This document shows, piece by piece, positions 8,026 to 16,214 of a DNA stretch of 64,000 nt. The notes beneath the pieces are model-generated. The model did not search any database, was not told where the DNA came from, and was given only the letters and a program-made list of their open reading frames with translations. The stretch covers positions 42,861 to 106,860 of the forward strand of contig NZ_FMAJ01000017.1 in the NCBI RefSeq assembly GCF_900094625.1, given 5' to 3'. The position numbers and the translations under genes were made by a program. The DNA comes from Rhizobium aethiopicum (GTDB taxonomy: Bacteria; Pseudomonadota; Alphaproteobacteria; Rhizobiales; Rhizobiaceae). Within the stretch, counting starts at the first letter, position 1; each line of letters starts with the position of its first letter.

Positions 8026-9810
8026 TTATCGTCCGACTGCATAGGCCTGCATGAGGCGCGGGGTGGCTGCGGCGCGCATCAGCCCATCGGCATCGCGTCG
8101 TGCGGCGGTCAACCGGCCGATCGTCCAGGCGTCGGTGATCGTCAGCTTGTGGCGCTTCCGGGCGAGAGCGTCGAGCACATCAGGACCGAAATTCGCTTCC
8201 GCCATCAGGCTGCCGGGTTCGCGGCTGCGCGGATAGAAGGAGCTCGGAAAATGAGCGGTATGAAAGAGCGGCTGATCGATTGCCGCCTGCAGGTTCAGCT
8301 TGTGATGGACATGCCGCAGGAAGAAGGAAAGCTGCCATTGCTCCTGCTGATCGCCGCCCGGCGTGCCGAAGGCAAGCGTCGGACGGCCTTCATAAAGGCC
8401 GAGGGAAGGCGTCAGCGTCGTGCGCGGCCGTTTTCCCGGAACAAGCGAGGTCGGCAGGCCTGGTTTCAGCCAGAACATCTGCGCGCGCGAATTGAGGCAG
8501 AAGCCGAGACCGGGCACGGTTGGCGAAGACTGCAACCAGCCGCCGGACGGCGTGACGGAGACCAAGTTGCCGTCACGATCGATCACGTCGATATGCACGG
8601 TATCGCCCCGCTTTTCGGACAGATGCGCCATGGTCGGCTCGTAGACGGCGCCGGTCTTGGACTCGGCACCGAGCATCTTCATCGTCAGAGCATGCTGCGC
8701 TTCAAAACCCGGAATGATGCCGGGGCGAAGATCGAAGGAGGCATCCGCGCCGACGAGTTTGCGGCGTTCGGCAGCGTAGCTCTCCGACAGCAGATGCGCG
8801 ACGGGGATCTCGGAAAAACTGGGATCGCCGTAATAGACCTCGCGGTCGGCAAAGGCGAGCTTCATCGCCTCGACGACGGTATGAACGAAATCGGCGCCAT
8901 CCGGCCGCATCGCGGCGAGGTCGAAACCCTTCAGGATCGACAGGGTCTGCAGGAAGACAGGCCCCTGACCCCACGGCCCGGTTTTGGCGATGGTCCAGCC
9001 GTGATAATCATAGGTCAGCGGCTCCTCGATGGTCGCCGACCAGTTGGCCATGTCGCCTGCGGTCAGCACGCCCTTGTGGCGGTTGCCGCTTGCATCCATC
9101 ACTTCTGCGGTCTTCAGATAGGTGTCGATCCTTTCGGCAATGAAGCCGCGATAGAAGGCGTCGCGGGCCGCCTGCACCTGAGCTTCCCGCCCGCTTTTTG
9201 CCTCGGCTTCGGCAATCACGCGCTTCCAGGTTTCGGCCAGCGCCGGATTGCGGAAATTCGCATGCGCTTCGGGAACGCTGCCATCAGGTAGCCACGTTTC
9301 GTGGGAGGTGGGCCATTCCTTTTCGAAAAAGGCCGCAAGCCCCTTGATGGTCGCCGAGACGCGGGGCAGCAGGGGATGGCCGTGCTCGGCATAAAAGATC
9401 GCCGGCTCCAGCACCTCGCGCACGCTCATCGTGCCGTAGTCGCGCAGCATCAGCATCCAACCGTCGAAGGCGCCGGGAATGACCGTCGCCAGCAGACCGT
9501 CGCCCGGGATGAGCGTCAGGCCTTCCCCCGTATAATGCTCGATCGTCGCGCCGGCGGGTGCGGGCCCTTGCGCTGAGATGACCTCGACCTTGTCCTTCTT
9601 CTTCGAATAAATCACCGCCGGCAGGTCGCCGCCGGGACCGCAGAGGTGCGGCTCGACGATCTGCAGCACGAAGCCGGTTGCCACTGCGGCATCGAAAGCA
9701 TTGCCGCCTTTTTCGAGAATGCTCATGCCGACCGCAGAGCCGATCCAGTGAGTCGAGGTGACGACGCCGAAAGTGCCGAGAATTTCAGGACGGGTGGTAA
9801 ATCCGGTCAT
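8026..9810 (-). CDS. ggt: Gamma-glutamyltransferase-family Ntn hydrolase
   Basis: The protein has 594 residues and spans both large- and small-subunit regions of the GGT family. The large subunit starts GVVTSTHWIGSAVGMSILEKGGNAFDAAV. The autoprocessing and catalytic threonine is Thr404 in GDTVHIDVIDRDGNLVS, and the oxyanion region is seen in PSGGWLQSS. ATG 9810 is preferred because AAGGA lies 8 bases upstream; the frame is open to 9837. No export signal is visible, unlike typical periplasmic GGTs, so a cytoplasmic enzyme acting on gamma-glutamyl compounds, or a cephalosporin-acylase-like activity, is possible. An M81 peptidase gene lies immediately upstream in the same orientation, probably as one operon. 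Confidence 0.85.
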   Translation of the reverse strand: MTGFTTRPEILGTFGVVTSTHWIGSAVGMSILEKGGNAFDAAVATGFVLQIVEPHLCGPGGDLPAVIYSKKKDKVEVISAQGPAPAGATIEHYTGEGLTLIPGDGLLATVIPGAFDGWMLMLRDYGTMSVREVLEPAIFYAEHGHPLLPRVSATIKGLAAFFEKEWPTSHETWLPDGSVPEAHANFRNPALAETWKRVIAEAEAKSGREAQVQAARDAFYRGFIAERIDTYLKTAEVMDASGNRHKGVLTAGDMANWSATIEEPLTYDYHGWTIAKTGPWGQGPVFLQTLSILKGFDLAAMRPDGADFVHTVVEAMKLAFADREVYYGDPSFSEIPVAHLLSESYAAERRKLVGADASFDLRPGIIPGFEAQHALTMKMLGAESKTGAVYEPTMAHLSEKRGDTVHIDVIDRDGNLVSVTPSGGWLQSSPTVPGLGFCLNSRAQMFWLKPGLPTSLVPGKRPRTTLTPSLGLYEGRPTLAFGTPGGDQQEQWQLSFFLRHVHHKLNLQAAIDQPLFHTAHFPSSFYPRSREPGSLMAEANFGPDVLDALARKRHKLTITDAWTIGRLTAARRDADGLMRAAATPRLMQAYAVGR

Positions 9811-9858
9811 GCCGAACATCCTTTTTGTCCGAACCATATCGTTCGGATCGATGGAGCC

Positions 9859-11301
9859 TCAAACGCGATGCGAACGCGCGGAGAAGAAGACCTGCGGCTC
9901 GAAGCCAAAATTCTTGTCGAAGGGGTAGGTCGGACGCTCCTTGCGCCGCCGCGGCAGGCGCTCGACGAACTGATCGACCACGCCCTCCGACAACGCCATC
10001 AGGTTGGGATTGGCGATCGGCGCCAGTTCCGGCGAGAGATAGCCCGATTTGACGACGATGATCCTGGCTGCGTGCGGATCGAGACCGAGCCGGGTGAAAT
10101 CGGCGATATTGTGGTAGGGCCGCCGCTTGGCCGACAGCACGAGATCGATGCCAGGAATCGAAACGACCGCCTGCCGATCCGAGGGGTCATGCGTCTCGTG
10201 CAGAAATTTGATGGTGAAGCGGGCATGGACCGGCGTGCTGCCCTTGCTATCGAGCGAGGCGCCGACGCTCAAGGCAAGCTCCGCACCGAGACCCGCGGCA
10301 TAACAGGCTTCGGTCGCCGCTCTGTCGGCGATGCCGGCAAAGACGACACCGTCAGCACCTTTGGCGATCAGCTCGGCCAAGACATCGGCCCGGTCGCCGA
10401 CGCCGCCGCCGGTCGGGTTGTCACCGGATTCGGCGAGCACGACAGGAGCGGTCGGGCTGGTGATCGCTTTGGCAACGCATTCCTCGACTGAACCTGTCTC
10501 GCAGCCGAAGACGAAGTCTTCGCGGGCATCCCAATAGGCCTTGGCGAGACGCCTCGCCTCGCGCTCCAGCACGGCAGGGTCGGTGCCGGTCATGATAGCG
10601 GCGGCCGTGGCGCGCGGTTCGTCGGCCCAGACGTAACCGACCATCAGCGATGCGTCCCAGACGCCATCCATCACATCGATCTCGGGCAGCCTGGCATAGA
10701 GGCTCTTAGCCGGCTCATCCACCGTGCTGGTGCGTTCTCCGGGCAGGACGACCGGGATCGGCGCCCAGAGAACGAACGGCCTTGTGCCGGTTTTCAAGCT
10801 CTCGACCAGCATCGAGACCGAGCGGCGCATCGTCTCCTCGACATCGATATGCGGGGCGGTGCGATAGGTGGAGTAGATGTCGAGCGCATCGATGATGCGT
10901 TGGGTGACGTTCCCGTGCAGGTCGTAGCTTGCCGCGACGGTGCATGCCTCGCCGACGAGCGCGCGGGCCGCACTGATCCAGTCGCCTTCGGCATCCTCCA
11001 TCCCCTTGACATACATGGCGCCGTGCATGGCGAGGTAGAGACCGTCGAGCGGCAGCAGCGGCTTCAGCCGCTCGAGAAATTCGCTCTTGAAGCCCTCATA
11101 AGTGGCACGCGAAACCGGCCCGCCGGCAATGGCGCGGGCATGGATCGTCGGCAGGAACTCGGCATCGTAGTCCTTCAGAAAGCCGAAATAGGGCGATTCC
11201 AGCAGACCCTCCCCGCGCAACACCCGAAAATCCTTCTCCTCGTTCAGAACGGGATTGTATGTGCTGCACTCGATATGAATGCCACCGACGGCGATGCGCA
11301 T
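9859..11301 (-). CDS. M81-family metallopeptidase (MlrC-like)
   Basis: The protein has 480 residues and matches the M81/MlrC family, named for microcystinase C. The N-terminus RIAVGGIHIECSTYNP is the typical opening of the MlrC domain. Likely metal-site motifs are LAMHGAMYVKGMEDAEGD, ASYDLHGNVTQ, and, in the C-terminal domain, ESGDNPTGGGVGD. It is co-directional with, and 48 bases upstream of, the gamma-glutamyltransferase-like gene. Most rhizobial members have no known substrate; degradation of small or modified peptides is the family-level expectation. Confidence 0.85.
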   Translation of the reverse strand: MRIAVGGIHIECSTYNPVLNEEKDFRVLRGEGLLESPYFGFLKDYDAEFLPTIHARAIAGGPVSRATYEGFKSEFLERLKPLLPLDGLYLAMHGAMYVKGMEDAEGDWISAARALVGEACTVAASYDLHGNVTQRIIDALDIYSTYRTAPHIDVEETMRRSVSMLVESLKTGTRPFVLWAPIPVVLPGERTSTVDEPAKSLYARLPEIDVMDGVWDASLMVGYVWADEPRATAAAIMTGTDPAVLEREARRLAKAYWDAREDFVFGCETGSVEECVAKAITSPTAPVVLAESGDNPTGGGVGDRADVLAELIAKGADGVVFAGIADRAATEACYAAGLGAELALSVGASLDSKGSTPVHARFTIKFLHETHDPSDRQAVVSIPGIDLVLSAKRRPYHNIADFTRLGLDPHAARIIVVKSGYLSPELAPIANPNLMALSEGVVDQFVERLPRRRKERPTYPFDKNFGFEPQVFFSARSHRV

Positions 11302-11704
11302 GGGAAACCTCGGTTGAAATTGGGAGCAGTCAGGGAAGATATGGGCGACGATGAGCTGAACACGGGGGCGGCATCAATCCGCATGCCCCAACCGATCCTG
11401 ATGATAGTTCGCGAAACGAGCCAATCAACCGCAATAAATAACAAATTTGCTCCGGGCCGGTCCCTTAGATCAATGATCCGGAATCCCGTAATGCATGACT
11501 TGCGATGAGCGCCTTGGAAACTGATTTGCTCAAACGAGCGACGTTCGCCTAGCAGTCGCAAAGCAATTGCAAAGCCGGCGTCAAGCGTGTGAGGTCGTTC
11601 CTGCCGGCGCTGGCGATTAAGACCGCCGTCCGCTGCTGGCGAAAAAACCGCCGCAGTCCCCGAGAATCGCATTGGAGGGAGCCTGGTATTGGATCAAGTC
11701 CAGA
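11302..11704. other. Intergenic stretch without a recognisable gene
   Basis: About 400 bases lie between the MlrC-like gene and tRNA-Ser. A minus-strand open frame exists (11244-11672) but overlaps the 5' end of the MlrC gene and has no family resemblance. It should contain the promoter of the minus-strand mlrC-ggt pair, but I could not single out a convincing -35/-10 pair, RNA structure or repeat. Confidence 0.5.
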
Positions 11705-11794
11705 TGGCGGAGAGGGTGGGATTTGAACCCACGATACCCTTGCAGGTATGCCGCATTTCGAGTGCGGTGCATTCGACCACTCTGCCACCTCTCC
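11705..11794 (-). tRNA. tRNA-Ser (anticodon CGA)
   Basis: Read on the minus strand, the 90-base gene has the acceptor GGAGAGG pairing with CCTCTCC, discriminator G and an encoded CCA. The anticodon loop is CTCGAAA between a CCGCA/TGCGG stem, giving anticodon CGA for UCG codons. The variable region is long, as expected for a class II serine tRNA, and the T loop reads GGTTCAAATCC. Confidence 0.96.
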
Positions 11795-11890
11795 GCGGTC
11801 TTGGTCGGCGCTTGTTCGGCGCGGGCGTTCTCATAACGGGCGGACGACAGGTTGGCAAGCCGAAATCTCAAGCTTTTCCATCCTTTTGCC

Positions 11891-11919
11891 TTGACACCTT
11901 TCCGTCACTCGCGTATCCC
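11891..11919 (+). promoter_or_regulatory. Candidate promoter of rplU-rpmA
   Basis: A perfect -35 hexamer TTGACA (11891-11896) is followed by a 17-base spacer and TATCCC (11914-11919). It gives a leader of about 170 bases before rplU, long enough for autogenous or attenuation control, although no conserved structure was identified by eye. Confidence 0.5.
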
Positions 11920-12097
11920 GCATTCGCAATAGGAGTGGAGTAGTCCGCCCCTTGCCCGCCTCGCGCTCGCGCGGGGTTTCACCGGCAGACCAGAGTTCCG
12001 GGCTAGTTCCCTGAAATCCCTGCTTAACTTCGACTGATAAAAAGACGGCCACCTGCTGCTTGCGGGGAGCGCCGGAACGAACATGAAAGGACAAAAA

Positions 12098-12415
12098 ATG
12101 TTCGCAGTCATCAAGACCGGCGGTAAGCAGTACCGTGTGGCAGCCAACGACGTGCTGACCATCGAGAAGCTTGAAGCATCCGCTGGCGACTCCATTGAAT
12201 TCACCGAAGTCCTCGTGATCGGCGAAGGCGCCGACGCGGCGATCGGTGCGCCCTTCGTAGCCGGCGCCTCCGTCAAGGCGGAAGTCGTCGACCAGACCCG
12301 CGGCAAGAAGGTCATCGCCTTCAAGAAGCGTCGTCGCCAGAATTCGAAGCGTTCGCGCGGCCATCGCCAGCATCACACGGTCGTCCGTATCACGGACATC
12401 GTGGCTGCCAAGTAA
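12098..12415 (+). CDS. rplU: 50S ribosomal protein L21
   Basis: The product is a 105-residue large-subunit protein that binds 23S rRNA. It starts MFAVIKTGGKQYRV and ends in the basic KKRRRQNSKRSRGHRQHHT signature of L21. ATG 12098 is chosen because AAAGGA lies at the right distance upstream and the length matches the family; an in-frame ATG at 12083 precedes the ribosome-binding site. It is co-transcribed with rpmA 34 bases downstream, the usual bacterial arrangement. Confidence 0.97.
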   Translation: MFAVIKTGGKQYRVAANDVLTIEKLEASAGDSIEFTEVLVIGEGADAAIGAPFVAGASVKAEVVDQTRGKKVIAFKKRRRQNSKRSRGHRQHHTVVRITDIVAAK

Positions 12416-12449
12416 GATCAACGGGTTTCAGGTTTAAAGGAGAACTCCA

Positions 12450-12719
12450 ATGGCACATAAAAAAGCTGGCGGTTCCTCGCGCAACGGTCGCGATTCCGAA
12501 TCCAAGCGCCTTGGCGTGAAGAAGTTCGGCGGCGAAGCCGTCATCGCAGGCAACATCATCGTGCGTCAGCGCGGTACGCAGTGGCATCCCGGTTCCAACG
12601 TCGGCCTCGGCAAGGATCATACGATCTTTGCACTTACCGCCGGCAATGTGGACTACCGAACGAAGGCCAACGGTCGCGTCTACGTGTCTGTCATGCCGAA
12701 AGCGGAAGCAGCGGAATAA
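12450..12719 (+). CDS. rpmA: 50S ribosomal protein L27
   Basis: The product is an 89-residue L27. The N-terminus MAHKKAGGSSRNGRDSESK reaches towards the peptidyl-transferase centre in the ribosome. There is no Firmicutes-type N-terminal leader for proteolytic removal. AAAGGAGAA precedes the ATG. The gene is followed by a strong terminator at 12791. Confidence 0.97.
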   Translation: MAHKKAGGSSRNGRDSESKRLGVKKFGGEAVIAGNIIVRQRGTQWHPGSNVGLGKDHTIFALTAGNVDYRTKANGRVYVSVMPKAEAAE

Positions 12720-12790
12720 GCCGGTAGCGCTCAAAAACAGCCGGCGTCTCATCGACCCGGCTGGCCGTACCAGGTTCAGTCCAGAAAACA

Positions 12791-12820
12791 GGGGAGATGG
12801 GGCGCCATCTCCCCTTTTTC
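12791..12820 (+). terminator. Rho-independent terminator after rpmA
   Basis: A perfect 10-bp stem (12791-12800 with 12805-12814) has a 4-base loop and five T residues immediately after. It ends 25 bases before the next gene, which therefore probably has its own promoter or depends on read-through. Confidence 0.88.
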
Positions 12821-12844
12821 TTTGTCCAAACAGGAGGACTGAAC

Positions 12845-13501
12845 ATGCAAGGCGAATTGATAAGGGTAGACCAATCACGGTCTTCCCGGGAAGACCAGCG
12901 GTCTTCCAAGGAGCGGCTGAGGCCGGAGCGGTTAAGGACCGATTGCCCTGTCTTGTTATCGGAAAGGCTCGTCATGCGCGCGCCCCACGAAGAAGACATC
13001 GACGCCCTTGCCCATCTCGCCAACAACGCCAAAGTCGCCACCATGGTATCGCGTATGCCGCACCCCTATACCGCCAATGATGCCGCCGACTTTGTTTGGC
13101 GTTCGCGAAATGGCGAGATTGGCAAGTGCGTCTATGCCATCACCAAAGCCGAAAACGGCGCCTTCATGGGGTGCTGCGGCGTCGAACCGCATAGCGACGG
13201 CAAGACCGTCGAGATCGGTTACTGGCTGGGTGAGCCCTATTGGAACCAGGGCTATACGACCGAGGCCTGCCATGCCCTGGTCGATATGGTATTCAGAACC
13301 CGTCAGGACGTCGATCAGATCGACGCCCGCTGCCGGGTGATGAACGTCGCCTCGCGGCGCGTCATCCAGAAGTGCGGCTTCCAGTTCCAGGGATCGGGGC
13401 TTGCCGCCTCGCTGGCGCTCGGCAGCAACGTGCCGGTGGAATGGTACAGGCTCGATCGCAAGACCTGGATGTCGCTCCGAAGCTGGGGGAACATCGCATG
13501 A
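12845..13501 (+). CDS. GNAT family N-acetyltransferase (RimJ/RimL-like)
   Basis: The protein has 218 residues. After a polar 45-residue N-terminus rich in R, S and E comes a GNAT_3 domain: LLSERLVMRAPHEEDIDALAHL, then EIGYWLGEPYWNQGYTTEAC (acetyl-CoA binding region) and NVASRRVIQKCGF. These are the hallmarks of RimJ/RimL-type acetyltransferases that modify N-termini or small amines. ATG 12845 is set by AGGAGG 8 bases upstream. Its stop overlaps the start of a second GNAT gene, so the two are translationally coupled. The acceptor is unknown. Confidence 0.88.
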   Translation: MQGELIRVDQSRSSREDQRSSKERLRPERLRTDCPVLLSERLVMRAPHEEDIDALAHLANNAKVATMVSRMPHPYTANDAADFVWRSRNGEIGKCVYAITKAENGAFMGCCGVEPHSDGKTVEIGYWLGEPYWNQGYTTEACHALVDMVFRTRQDVDQIDARCRVMNVASRRVIQKCGFQFQGSGLAASLALGSNVPVEWYRLDRKTWMSLRSWGNIA

Positions 13502-14085
13502 GCACGTCGGCACTGCAAAGGCCGGATATCAAGTCGATGATGCCCGGTCCCGCGCCTGTTATCTCGACCGCCCGGCTGACGCTCCGCCCGCACAGGCTGA
13601 GCGACGCGCCTGCCATCGCGGAATCGCTTTCCGATTTCGCGGTGACGCGCATGCTCTCCCGCGTGCCCGCGCCCTTCGATCGGCAGGATGCGCTGGACTG
13701 GCTGGTGCCGGTCACCTCTGGCGCCCTGCCGGACTGGCCGCTTGCGATCACCTGCAAGGACGATGTCCATATCGGCAACGTCTCGATCGAGCTGCGCCAC
13801 GGCCGCTGGCACCTCGGCTACTGGCTAAACCGCTACTACTGGCGGCGCGGCTATATGAGCGAGGCGGTGGCGGCGATCATCGAGCGCTTCTCGCGCCGCA
13901 TGCCGGAGACGCCTGTTCATTCCGGTGTCTTCGCCGACAACCCGGCTTCGCTGCGGCTGCAGGAGAAGCTCGGGTTCCGCATGACGGGTTGCGGCGAAAT
14001 CTATTGTTTCGCCCGCAACACCATGGTCTCGCATATCGAGACCGTGCTGCAGCCGGGCGCGCTGCAGCCGCGCAAGGTCGCATAA
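13498..14085 (+). CDS. GNAT family N-acetyltransferase (second of a coupled pair)
   Basis: The protein has 195 residues with the same fold as its upstream neighbour: ISTARLTLRPHRLSDAPAIAESL, LGYWLNRYYWRRGYMSEAVAA, and NPASLRLQEKLGF. The ATG overlaps the previous stop codon by ATGA. The two proteins look like diverged tandem paralogues of RimJ/RimL type. Substrates are not deducible from sequence; acting together or as a heterodimer is only a possibility suggested by the coupling. Confidence 0.87.
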   Translation: MSTSALQRPDIKSMMPGPAPVISTARLTLRPHRLSDAPAIAESLSDFAVTRMLSRVPAPFDRQDALDWLVPVTSGALPDWPLAITCKDDVHIGNVSIELRHGRWHLGYWLNRYYWRRGYMSEAVAAIIERFSRRMPETPVHSGVFADNPASLRLQEKLGFRMTGCGEIYCFARNTMVSHIETVLQPGALQPRKVA

Positions 14086-14148
14086 CCGAGGATGATGCCA
14101 AAAACGGTGAGCGGTTTTCGGACAACGTCGTGCTCTCATAGACAAGAG

Positions 14149-14175
14149 GAGACGCCGCCGGCTCGGCGGCGTCTC
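14149..14175. terminator. Hairpin between convergent genes (bidirectional terminator candidate)
   Basis: A perfect 12-bp GC-rich stem with a 3-base loop (14149-14160 with 14164-14175) lies between the second GNAT gene and the convergent EEP-family gene. Neither side has a long T tract, so termination efficiency is uncertain. Confidence 0.55.
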
Positions 14176-14177
14176 CG

Positions 14178-15041
14178 TCAATCGCCGATCTCGACCCAAA
14201 CGGGAAAGTGATCGGAACCGACGGACTGCGTGTCGATCCGGGCGGATTTCAACCGGCCCTCCAGGCCGCAACTGACGAAACAATAATCGAGATGCATGCG
14301 TTTGCCGTGATCCTCGGGATCCATCCAGCTGTAGCTCTCAGGGACGTAAGCCTTGAGCGCCGCAAAGGCATCGACCGGCGTGCCGATTCTGGCGACACGG
14401 CCGTAATATCCGCCGCCGGCACCGGCAAGCGCACAATATTCGGACGATTCGGGCTCCATATTGAAATCGCCCATGATGATATAATCCTCCGGCAGCGGCG
14501 GCTCCGGCAGGTCAAGCTCGCTTCCCCCCGTCAGCGATCCGCCCTCCTGGACGAAGGCGTTGATGCGCGCATTCAAGAAATGCAATTGGCGAATGCGCTC
14601 GTCGGCGGAGACATGGTCGAGATGAACGGAGTAGAGACGGACCGCTTCCCTGGGCGCGGCGATCAGCGCCTCGGTTGCGCCCCGCTGCAGGTTGATCTTG
14701 CCGATCGTCCGACTGCGCGGCAGCAGCAGCGTTCGCGTCGAGAGGATCGGCCAGCGCGACAGCACCATGTTGCCGAACTGGAATCGGGTGCCGCGCGGCC
14801 GCAGCCCGCTTTCATCACCCTCGACATGCGTGTCGCAGGCCGGCCCATACACCCAGAAATAGTCGGGAAACAAGGCAGCAATGTCGGCCACCATGTCGGC
14901 AAAACCATTGCGCCAGAAGCCGCGGGTTACCTCCTGGAGCGCGATGACATCGGCGCCTTCGAGGCTGGCGGCAATCCGCGCCAGATCGTATCGGCCGTCG
15001 AGACCGAAGCCGTACTGTATGTTATAGCTCACGAAATTCAC
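14178..15041 (-). CDS. Endonuclease/exonuclease/phosphatase family protein
   Basis: The protein has 287 residues of the EEP (DNase I-like) superfamily. Visible active-site blocks are VSYNIQYGFG (metal-binding Asn), ALQEV (catalytic Glu), YSVHLDH, IIMGDFNMEPES (Asp and Asn of the GDFN motif), LDYCFVS and SDHFPVWVE (catalytic His). It could be a phosphodiesterase, nuclease or lipid phosphatase. Start GTG 15041 is used because GGAGG lies 12 bases upstream and the protein opens on the conserved first strand; the frame stays open antisense through obgE but that part has no homology. It is divergent from obgE. Confidence 0.85.
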   Translation of the reverse strand: MNFVSYNIQYGFGLDGRYDLARIAASLEGADVIALQEVTRGFWRNGFADMVADIAALFPDYFWVYGPACDTHVEGDESGLRPRGTRFQFGNMVLSRWPILSTRTLLLPRSRTIGKINLQRGATEALIAAPREAVRLYSVHLDHVSADERIRQLHFLNARINAFVQEGGSLTGGSELDLPEPPLPEDYIIMGDFNMEPESSEYCALAGAGGGYYGRVARIGTPVDAFAALKAYVPESYSWMDPEDHGKRMHLDYCFVSCGLEGRLKSARIDTQSVGSDHFPVWVEIGD

Positions 15042-15048
15042 GATAATC

Positions 15049-15076
15049 TTTGACCTCCGTCGGAACCGCCTATATC
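15049..15076 (+). promoter_or_regulatory. Candidate promoter of obgE
   Basis: TTTGAC (15049-15054) and TATATC (15071-15076) are separated by 16 bases, about 50 bases before the obgE start. Match to the rhizobial housekeeping consensus is moderate and spacing is slightly short. Confidence 0.35.
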
Positions 15077-15125
15077 GAATGGGCCAAGACGGGCCGTCCA
15101 ACCGCCACCGAATACTGGAAGTAAA

Positions 15126-16214
15126 ATGAAATTTCTCGACGAAGCAAAGGTTTATATCCGATCCGGGGATGGCGGCGCTGGCAGCGTTTCCTTCCGGCGC
15201 GAGAAGTTCATCGAGTTCGGCGGGCCCGACGGCGGCGACGGCGGGCGCGGCGGCGACGTCTGGGTCGAGGCCGTCAACGGCCTCAACACCCTGATCGATT
15301 TCCGCTACCAGCAGCATTTCAAGGCGACGATCGGCACCCATGGCATGGGCCGCAACCGCACCGGCGCCAACGGCAGCGACGTGACGCTGAAGGTCCCGGT
15401 GGGAACCCAGATCTTCGAGGAAGACCGGGAAACGATGATTTGCGACCTGACCGAGGAAGGCCAGCGTTACTGCCTCGCCCATGGCGGCAATGGCGGCTTC
15501 GGCAATGCCCATTTCAAAACCTCGGTCAATCAGGCACCGGATTGGGCCAATCCCGGCCTGCCCGGCGAGGAAAAAACCATCTGGCTGCGACTGAAGCTGA
15601 TCGCCGATGCCGGCCTTGTCGGCATGCCCAATGCCGGCAAGTCGACCTTCCTGGCGGCGGTTACCCGCGCCCGGCCGAAAATCGCCAACTACCCCTTCAC
15701 CACGCTGCATCCCAATCTCGGCGTTGCCACGATCGACGAACGGGAGTTCATTCTTGCCGATATTCCGGGCCTGATCGAAGGCGCCCATGAAGGTGTCGGC
15801 ATCGGCGACCGTTTCCTCGGCCATGTCGAGCGCACCCGCGTGCTGCTCCACCTTGTCTCCGCCCAGGAAGAAAAGGTCGGCAAGGCCTACAAGACGGTCA
15901 AGCACGAGCTCGAAGCCTATGGCAACGAGCTGACCGACAAGGCCGAGATCGTGGCGCTGTCGCAGATCGACGTGCTCGACGAGGCCGAACTGAAGAAGAA
16001 AACGAAGGAATTGGCCAAGGCCTGCGGCAAGACCCCCTTCCAGATCTCGGCCGTCACCGGCCGGGGCATGACCGAGGTTCTGCGCGCACTGCGCGACATC
16101 ATCGTCGAGAACAATGCCGAGGAGAAGCCGGCCAAGGCGCCGAAACTCCGGCATCGCGACATGGTCGTCGGTGACGACGGCAAGGACGAGGATGGGGCCG
16201 ATGACCAGCCGTAA
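15126..16214 (+). CDS. obgE: GTPase Obg (CgtA)
   Basis: The product is a 362-residue ribosome-associated GTPase. The N-terminal Obg fold (1-160) has the glycine-rich signature EFGGPDGGDGGRGGDVW. The G domain follows with P-loop GMPNAGKST (166-174), switch region YPFTTLHPNLG and DIPGLIEGAHEG (G3). The C-terminus is a short acidic tail (VVGDDGKDEDGADDQP) as in other alphaproteobacterial Obg proteins. It functions in 50S maturation and growth control. The last 14 bases overlap proB, suggesting an obgE-proB-proA-nadD operon. Confidence 0.96.
   Translation: MKFLDEAKVYIRSGDGGAGSVSFRREKFIEFGGPDGGDGGRGGDVWVEAVNGLNTLIDFRYQQHFKATIGTHGMGRNRTGANGSDVTLKVPVGTQIFEEDRETMICDLTEEGQRYCLAHGGNGGFGNAHFKTSVNQAPDWANPGLPGEEKTIWLRLKLIADAGLVGMPNAGKSTFLAAVTRARPKIANYPFTTLHPNLGVATIDEREFILADIPGLIEGAHEGVGIGDRFLGHVERTRVLLHLVSAQEEKVGKAYKTVKHELEAYGNELTDKAEIVALSQIDVLDEAELKKKTKELAKACGKTPFQISAVTGRGMTEVLRALRDIIVENNAEEKPAKAPKLRHRDMVVGDDGKDEDGADDQP

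Noticed and set aside
7936..9291. Open frame of 451 codons on the plus strand
   Set aside because: It lies antisense to the gamma-glutamyltransferase-like gene, which shows clear family motifs. The plus-strand translation is rich in R, G, A and H with no motif, typical of antisense frames in high-GC DNA.
11920..12097. Possible ribosomal-protein leader or riboswitch before rplU
   Set aside because: The leader is long enough, but I could not draw a conserved structure with confidence. Covariation across relatives would be needed.
14093..14130. RIME-like fragment after the second GNAT gene
   Set aside because: AAAACGGTGAGCGGTTTTCGG resembles part of the rhizobial element, but the inverted terminal ends are not both present.
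15042..16154. Minus-strand extension of the EEP-family protein by about 370 codons
   Set aside because: This part is antisense to obgE, lacks any family feature, and a GTG start with GGAGG upstream lies at 15041 where homology begins.
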